Source: Actinobacteria bacterium UBA5176
GTDB lineage: Bacteria; Actinomycetota; UBA4738
Length of the DNA stretch: 9,473 bases
Reading direction: 5' to 3'
Assembly: GCA_002413305.1 (NCBI GenBank)
Contig: DHWS01000145.1
Coordinates: 1 to 9,473, forward strand
The position numbers and the translations under genes are program-made. Below the pieces are notes generated by a model, which was not told the DNA's origin, did no database searches, and saw only the letters and a program-made list of their open reading frames with translations. Shown here piece after piece: positions 5,359 through 9,473 of the stretch; position 1 is the first letter of the stretch; each line of letters starts with the position of its first letter.

Positions 5359-6246
5359 ATGAGCGCGACCATCATCGCCGGGAAGAAGATCGCGGCCGAG
5401 GTCCGGGCCGAGGTCGCGGAACGGGTCGCGGCGCTGCGCGAGCGGGGAGTGACGCCGGGCTTCGTCGACCTGCTGATCGGCGAGGACTCGGCGTCGGCCC
5501 TGTACGTCGGGATGAAGAACAAGGCGTCCACCGAGGCCGGCATGCGCGCGTTCGACCACACCCTGCCCGCCACCGCGACCCGGGAAGAGGCGCTGGGCAT
5601 CATCGAACGGCTGAACGCCGATCCGGGCGTGCACGGGGTGATCGTCCAGAGCCCGCTCCCGGCTGGGTCGCCGATCGACATCTTCGAGCTGCAGCACGCC
5701 CTCGCGCCCGAGAAGGACGTCGACGGGCTGCACCCCGAGAATCAGGGCCTGCTGGCCATGGGCCGGCCGCGGTTCGTGCCCGCAACGCCCGCGGGCGTGA
5801 TCGAGCTGCTCCACCGGTCCGGCATCGACGTCGAAGGCCGGCGGGTGGTCGTGGTGGGGCGTTCGAACCTGGTCGGGCGGCCGCTCTCGATCCTGCTGTC
5901 CCAGAAGGGGCCGGGCCTGAACGCGACCGTCACGCTCTGCCACACGGGCACCAGGGACCTGGCCCTGGAGACCCGCCGGGCCGACATCCTGATCGTGGCG
6001 GCCGGCGCGGCGAGGTCGATCACCGCCGACATGGTCTCCCCGGGCGCCACCGTGATCGACGTCGGGACGAACCGCGACGAGAACGGCAAGCTGGTCGGCG
6101 ATGTCGATTTCGACCAGGTCTCGAAGGTGGCCGGGGCCATCACGCCGGTCCCCGGCGGGGTGGGGCCGATGACGGTGGCCATGCTCCTGGCGAACACGGT
6201 GACGGCGGCCGAACGCCTCGCCGGCCGGAACGACCCCGCCGGATGA
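5359..6246 (+). CDS. folD: Methylenetetrahydrofolate dehydrogenase / methenyltetrahydrofolate cyclohydrolase
   Basis: FolD interconverts 5,10-methylene-THF and 10-formyl-THF with NAD(P), supplying the formyl donor of the upstream PurN and PurH. The 295-aa length is normal. Catalytic Tyr and Lys are Y49 and K53 in YVGMK (E. coli Y50, K54). VQSPLP (96-101) carries the conserved Gln, and KDVDGLHP (119-126) follows. The Rossmann motif is VVVGRSNLVGRP (164-175) and the C-terminal motif TPVPGGVGPMT (262-272). One signature is altered: the usual PCTP is PATP (141-144). The ATG is chosen for its distance to the TAGGGT -10. The last bases overlap the metF start (ATGA). Function is secure; cofactor preference is not readable. 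Confidence 0.96.
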   Translation: MSATIIAGKKIAAEVRAEVAERVAALRERGVTPGFVDLLIGEDSASALYVGMKNKASTEAGMRAFDHTLPATATREEALGIIERLNADPGVHGVIVQSPLPAGSPIDIFELQHALAPEKDVDGLHPENQGLLAMGRPRFVPATPAGVIELLHRSGIDVEGRRVVVVGRSNLVGRPLSILLSQKGPGLNATVTLCHTGTRDLALETRRADILIVAAGAARSITADMVSPGATVIDVGTNRDENGKLVGDVDFDQVSKVAGAITPVPGGVGPMTVAMLLANTVTAAERLAGRNDPAG

Positions 6247-7184
6247 CCCTGCGCTCGGAGAGCCGGCTCGAACGCCTGCTCCACGAGGGCATCTTCTGCG
6301 TGACCTCGGAAGTGGTCCCGCCGCGGTCGGCGAACGGCGCGCCGGTCACCGAACAGGCCCGCGGGCTGGTCGGCTACGCGGACGCGGCGAACATCACGGA
6401 CAACCCGACCGCGTCGGCGCACATGTCGGCGATCGCCGCCGCGCACATGGTCGCTGCCGCCGGGCTGGAACCGACGGTGCAGGTCACCACCCGCGACCGC
6501 AACCGGCTGGGCCTGACCGCGGACCTGCTCGGCGGGTGGGCGCTGGGGGCCCGCAACGTGCTGTGCCTGTCCGGCGACCCTCCCCGCATCGGCGATCACC
6601 CCGACGCGAGGGGCGTCTTCGACATCGACGTCATGCGGCTGATCGGCCTGGTGGCCGGCCTGCGGGACCGGGGCGAGCTGCTGTCCGGGAAGACGATCGC
6701 CGACCCGCCGCGCTTCTTCGTCGGGGTGGCCGACGTGCCGCTGGCCCCGGGTTACGACATCGCCCGGCTCGAACGGAAGGCCGACGCCGGGGCCGACTTC
6801 GTCCAGACGCAGATCGTGTTCGACACCGATGCGTTCGACGCGTGGGCCGAGCTGGCGCGAGGGCGGGGGATCCCGGAGCGGATGTTCGTCCTGGCGGGGG
6901 TGGCGGTGCCGCGGGGGCCGCGGAGCGCGCAGTACATGCGCGAGCACCTCCCGGGTGTCGTGGTCCCCGATCGATTGATGGACCGCCTCGAGGAAGCGGG
7001 ACCGGATGAGGCCGAGGCCGAAGGCGTGCGGGCCACGGTCGAGGTGGTCGCGAAGTTGAAGACGACCCCCGGCATCGCCGGCATCCACGTCATGGGGCTC
7101 GGGCGGATGGAGCCGGTCCGGAGGGTGATCGAAGCCTCAGGCCTGCTGCCCAGGCCGGTCGCGGTCTCAAGCGTCGCCGGCTAG
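6243..7184 (+). CDS. metF: Methylenetetrahydrofolate reductase, short MetF-like class
   Basis: This flavoenzyme-family protein (313 aa, TIM barrel) should reduce 5,10-methylene-THF to 5-methyl-THF for methionine synthesis. Key residues are in place: E23 in TSEVVPPRS (E. coli E28), D112 in CLSGDPP (E. coli D120), and Q190 in FVQTQIVFD (E. coli Q183). The sequence differs from classical MetF: it has VVPP instead of FFPP at the N-terminus, TTRDRNR at 82-88 and GDHP at 117-120, as in the shorter acetogen-like and non-canonical actinobacterial enzymes (from memory). The electron donor is therefore open; no MetV-like partner is in the window. It is coupled to folD by ATGA, and its TAG shares CTAG with the stop of the convergent CBS gene. 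Confidence 0.88.
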   Translation: MTLRSESRLERLLHEGIFCVTSEVVPPRSANGAPVTEQARGLVGYADAANITDNPTASAHMSAIAAAHMVAAAGLEPTVQVTTRDRNRLGLTADLLGGWALGARNVLCLSGDPPRIGDHPDARGVFDIDVMRLIGLVAGLRDRGELLSGKTIADPPRFFVGVADVPLAPGYDIARLERKADAGADFVQTQIVFDTDAFDAWAELARGRGIPERMFVLAGVAVPRGPRSAQYMREHLPGVVVPDRLMDRLEEAGPDEAEAEGVRATVEVVAKLKTTPGIAGIHVMGLGRMEPVRRVIEASGLLPRPVAVSSVAG

Positions 7185-7645
7185 TCCCACACCCCGTGTT
7201 CGATCCGTTTGAGGCGCCGCTCCCGGACCAGCTCGGACGCATCGACCAGCCGCTGCAGCGAATCCGGCTCGTTCAGCGCCCCGGCCAGCACGCCGGCCAG
7301 GTCGCGCTGCGACAGCACGCCCACGAGCTTGCCGTCGTCCAGCACGGGCAGGTGGCGGATCCACCGGTCGGCCATGATCTTCGCCGCTTCGCGGAACGAC
7401 GTCCCCGGCCCCACGGTGACCAGGTCCTTCGTCATCACCTCGGAGACGCGGACGTCCTCGGGGCGGACCCCGTGGGCCACGGCCTTCAGGACGTCGCGTT
7501 CGGTGAGGATGCCGACCAGGTCCTCGCCGTCCATGACCAGGAGCGAACCGGTCTGCTGCTCCCACATCTTCTTCGCCGCGGAGGCCAGCGTGTCGTCGGA
7601 CTGGTCCATCACCGCGGCCTTGGTCATGATCTCGGAGACCCTCAC
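7181..7645 (-). CDS. Tandem CBS-domain protein
   Basis: The 154-aa protein consists of two CBS domains (about 5-60 and 68-122) and a basic C-terminal helix. Each half begins with a VSE(I/V)MTK motif (3-9 and 67-73) and ends with an adenosine-nucleotide-type loop, GILTERD (45-51) and GVLSQRD (109-115). CBS pairs bind adenine nucleotides such as AMP, ATP or NAD, or related ligands, and act as energy sensors; the ligand here is unknown. The GTG at 7645 overlaps the citrate synthase stop (GTGA) and has a strong SD, GGAGGAGG (7660-7653), 7 nt upstream, so the two are almost certainly cotranscribed and coupled. No catalytic domain is attached, so it may act by regulating another protein, with citrate synthase the obvious candidate (inference). 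Confidence 0.9.
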   Translation of the reverse strand: MRVSEIMTKAAVMDQSDDTLASAAKKMWEQQTGSLLVMDGEDLVGILTERDVLKAVAHGVRPEDVRVSEVMTKDLVTVGPGTSFREAAKIMADRWIRHLPVLDDGKLVGVLSQRDLAGVLAGALNEPDSLQRLVDASELVRERRLKRIEHGVWD

Positions 7646-8799
7646 GAGACCGCCTCCTCCCCGGGCGCGTCTTCGGGTTCCTCCCGCTCCTCGATCGGCA
7701 CCCAGCGCTGGTCGCGGGGACCGATGTATTCGGACTCCGGCCGGATCAGGCGGTTGTCCGAGTACTGCTCGCGGATGTGCGCGGTCCAGCCGGCGGCCCG
7801 CCCGGCGGCGAACATCGGCGTGAACAGGTCCGTGGCCAGGCCGAGGGAGTGAAGCACCGCGGCCATGTAGAAGTCGACGTTGGGGTACAGGCCCTTCTCG
7901 TCCATCACCACCTGCTCGACCCGTTGGCTGATGTCGAACCACTTCGTGTCGCCGGTGTGCTCGCCGAGCTCCCGGGCCAGGGTGCGCAGGATCGTCGCGC
8001 GGGGATCCTCGGTCTTGTAGACGCGGTGGCCGAAGCCCATGATCCGTTCCTTCCGGGCGAACAGGTCCTTCACGAAGCCGTCCGCGCGCTCCGGCTCGCC
8101 GATCTCCTCGAGCATGCGCATGGCCTGCTCGTTCGCCCCTCCGTGCAGCGGTCCCTTCAGCGCGGCGATGGCGGCCACAACGCTCGAGTGCATGTCCGAA
8201 AGGGTCGAAGCGACCACCCGGGCGCAGAACGTGGATGCGTTCATGGTGTGGTCGACGTAGGCGATGAAGGCCGTGTCCATGGCGTCGGCCATCTCCTGTG
8301 AGGGCTCCTCGCCGATGAGCATGTACAGGAAGTTGGCCGCGTGCGGGAGCTTGGGGTTCGGCACGACCGGGTCCAGGCCCCGGCGGTGCCGGTCGTAGTA
8401 CGCGATCAGGGTGGGGAGCAGCGAGATGATCCGGATCGCCTTGCGGTAGTTCGCCTCCGGCGACTGGTCCCACCCGTCCGGGTCGTACGCGCTGGCCGCC
8501 GACACGCCGGTTCGAAGCATCGACATCGGCGAGGTCTGCTTGGCCAGCGTGGGCATGAGGTCCGCCACGAAGTCGGCCGCCTCCCGGTCGTTCACCATCT
8601 GCTCCAGGAGCTCTTCGAGTTCGATCTGGGTCGGCAGCCGAAGGTGGTGGACGAGGTAGGTGACCTCTTCGAACGTGGAGTGCCTGGCGAGGTCGTCGAT
8701 CGAATACCCCACGTACCAGAGCTTCCCCAGCTTGCCGTCGATGTCGGAGATCGCGGTCTGCGCCGCGACGACCTCCTCCAACCCTCTGGTTCCTGGCAC
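7642..8799 (-). CDS. gltA: Citrate synthase
   Basis: This enzyme condenses oxaloacetate and acetyl-CoA to citrate, the entry to the TCA cycle, in the cytosol. The 385 aa fit the short bacterial dimeric type. Active-site residues are H219 in GPLHGGANE, H258 in GFGHRVYK and D309 in NVDFY; the conserved DHTMNASTF helix (183-191) and SAYDPD (103-108) are also present. The protein ends with an acidic tail (EEREEPEDAPGEE). The GTG start has AGGAG (8809-8805) 5 nt upstream. A 2-methylcitrate synthase cannot be fully excluded by motif, but the divergent isocitrate dehydrogenase neighbour favours citrate synthase. A coupled CBS protein follows. Confidence 0.93.
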   Translation of the reverse strand: MPGTRGLEEVVAAQTAISDIDGKLGKLWYVGYSIDDLARHSTFEEVTYLVHHLRLPTQIELEELLEQMVNDREAADFVADLMPTLAKQTSPMSMLRTGVSAASAYDPDGWDQSPEANYRKAIRIISLLPTLIAYYDRHRRGLDPVVPNPKLPHAANFLYMLIGEEPSQEMADAMDTAFIAYVDHTMNASTFCARVVASTLSDMHSSVVAAIAALKGPLHGGANEQAMRMLEEIGEPERADGFVKDLFARKERIMGFGHRVYKTEDPRATILRTLARELGEHTGDTKWFDISQRVEQVVMDEKGLYPNVDFYMAAVLHSLGLATDLFTPMFAAGRAAGWTAHIREQYSDNRLIRPESEYIGPRDQRWVPIEEREEPEDAPGEEAVS

Positions 8800-8830
8800 G
8801 TCGACTCCTGGTCGCTGGCCCTCGAATCCG

Positions 8831-8854
8831 AGTGTACCCTCCGTCGTCTAGCAT
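8831..8854. promoter_or_regulatory. Back-to-back promoters for citrate synthase and isocitrate dehydrogenase
   Basis: In the 88-bp divergent gap, TACACT on minus (8836-8831) and TAGCAT on plus (8849-8854) are plausible -10 boxes, each giving a leader of about 25 nt with an SD. The -35 region of each would overlap the other promoter, so polymerases could compete. No good -35 hexamer is seen on either strand. Confidence 0.4.
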
Positions 8855-8887
8855 CGACTGACCGAACGAACCAGGAGGCGACGAGAC

Positions 8888-9473
8888 ATGGCGCACACGG
8901 TGACGCTCATCCCCGGCGACGGGGTCGGGCCGGAGCTCTCGGAGGCGACCCGGCGGGTCCTCGAGGGGACCGGGGTGGAGTTCGAATGGGACGTGCAGGA
9001 GGCCGGTGCGGACGTCATGGAGACCTACGGGACCCCACTCCCCGAGCAGGTCCTGGACTCGATCCGCCGGAACGGCGTGGCCATCAAGGGCCCCATCACC
9101 ACGCCGGTGGGGACCGGGTTCCGGAGCGTGAACGTCGCCCTGCGCAAGGAGCTCGACCTCTACTGCTGCCTCCGTCCGTGCAAGTCCTACAAGGGCGTCC
9201 GGTCGCGCTACCGCGACGTCGACATCGTGATCTGTCGCGAGAACATCGAGGACCTCTACGCCGGGATCGAGTTCGAACAGGGCAAGCCGGAGACCGCGAA
9301 GCTGATCGAGGTGCTGGAGCTGCTCTCCCAGAGGAAGATCCGCGAGGACTCGGGCATCTCGATCAAGCCGATCAGCGTGGAAGGCACGAAGCGGATCGTC
9401 AGGTACGCCTTCGACTACGCCCGGACCTACGGCCGGAAGAAGGTCACCGCCGTGCACAAGGCGAACATCATGA
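8888..9473 (+). CDS. icd: Isocitrate dehydrogenase, N-terminal part (cut by window edge)
   Basis: The first 195 residues of a decarboxylating isocitrate/isopropylmalate dehydrogenase-family enzyme are present; the frame is still open at the right edge. IPGDGVGPE (8-16) is the family start. Substrate-site residues of isocitrate dehydrogenases are visible: S80, N82 and R86 in [15 protein letters not shown]96 in LRP, R117 in CREN, Y124 in DLYAGIE, and K191 in HKANIM. The serine-containing [13 protein letters not shown] favours isocitrate over isopropylmalate. The NAD/NADP determinants lie mostly in the missing half, so the cofactor is unknown; the sequence looks like the NAD-type. AGGAGG (8873-8878) lies 9 nt before the ATG. 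It is divergent from citrate synthase, so the two TCA steps probably share control. Confidence 0.92.
   Translation, partial: MAHTVTLIPGDGVGPELSEATRRVLEGTGVEFEWDVQEAGADVMETYGTPLPEQVLDSIRRNGVAIKGPITTPVGTGFRSVNVALRKELDLYCCLRPCKSYKGVRSRYRDVDIVICRENIEDLYAGIEFEQGKPETAKLIEVLELLSQRKIREDSGISIKPISVEGTKRIVRYAFDYARTYGRKKVTAVHKANIM

Noticed and set aside
3295..5943. Very long open frame on the minus strand opposite purN, purH and folD
   Set aside because: It is antisense to three confidently assigned genes, is rich in R, G, P and H, and has no family motif; such frames arise from strongly G/C-ended codons.
5742..7088. Long minus-strand open frame opposite folD and metF
   Set aside because: Low-complexity R/G/P-rich translation antisense to two real genes.
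7646..9457. Minus-strand extension of the CBS frame far upstream, across citrate synthase and icd
   Set aside because: The CBS protein starts cleanly at GTG 7645 with a strong SD; upstream residues are out-of-frame readings of citrate synthase and antisense of icd.

Overview
The window is high-GC bacterial DNA, most likely from an actinomycete-type organism (Actinomycetota). The reasons are a DUF1918 protein (a mainly actinobacterial family), many GTG starts, and several genes whose start codon lies only 7-10 nt after a TANNNT -10 hexamer with no Shine-Dalgarno (SD) sequence, as in leaderless mRNAs. The phylum is an inference; another high-GC lineage such as Chloroflexota cannot be excluded. 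From about 3.1 kb onward nearly all codons end in G or C. The left third is less regular and reads as accessory sequence.

Left part (1-2.56 kb): small single genes. An ArsR-type repressor (minus) has a clear self-overlapping operator/promoter and overlaps the first bases of a gene beyond the edge. Next come a DUF1918 protein with a long histone-H1-like basic tail (plus), an unrecognised 155-aa protein (minus), a small antibiotic-biosynthesis-monooxygenase (ABM) fold protein (plus), and a SnoaL/NTF2-like protein (minus).

Middle (2.56-3.12 kb): about 550 bp without a convincing gene. It holds operator-like palindromes and a 283-bp segment bounded by 20-bp inverted repeats (19/20). The right-hand repeat extends into a 47-bp sequence that has a diverged copy near 1.06 kb and supplies part of the purN -35 box.

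Core part 1 (3.1-7.18 kb, plus strand): purN-purH overlap by 4 nt, and folD-metF overlap by 4 nt after a 48-bp gap with its own -10. PurN and PurH both consume 10-formyl-tetrahydrofolate, FolD interconverts methylene- and 10-formyl-THF, and the MetF-like reductase drains methylene-THF to methyl-THF. The four genes therefore form a purine/one-carbon module.

Core part 2 (7.18-9.47 kb): citrate synthase (minus) is followed by a translationally coupled two-CBS-domain protein. Divergent from it is an isocitrate dehydrogenase gene cut by the right edge. The metF and CBS genes converge so tightly that their stop codons share one CTAG.

No CRISPR array, rRNA, tRNA, transposase or classical U-tract terminator was seen. 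I found no clearly new multi-gene system. The best leads are the CBS-citrate synthase pair, the DUF1918-histone-tail protein, the dispersed repeat carrying a promoter element, and the short non-canonical methylenetetrahydrofolate reductase.
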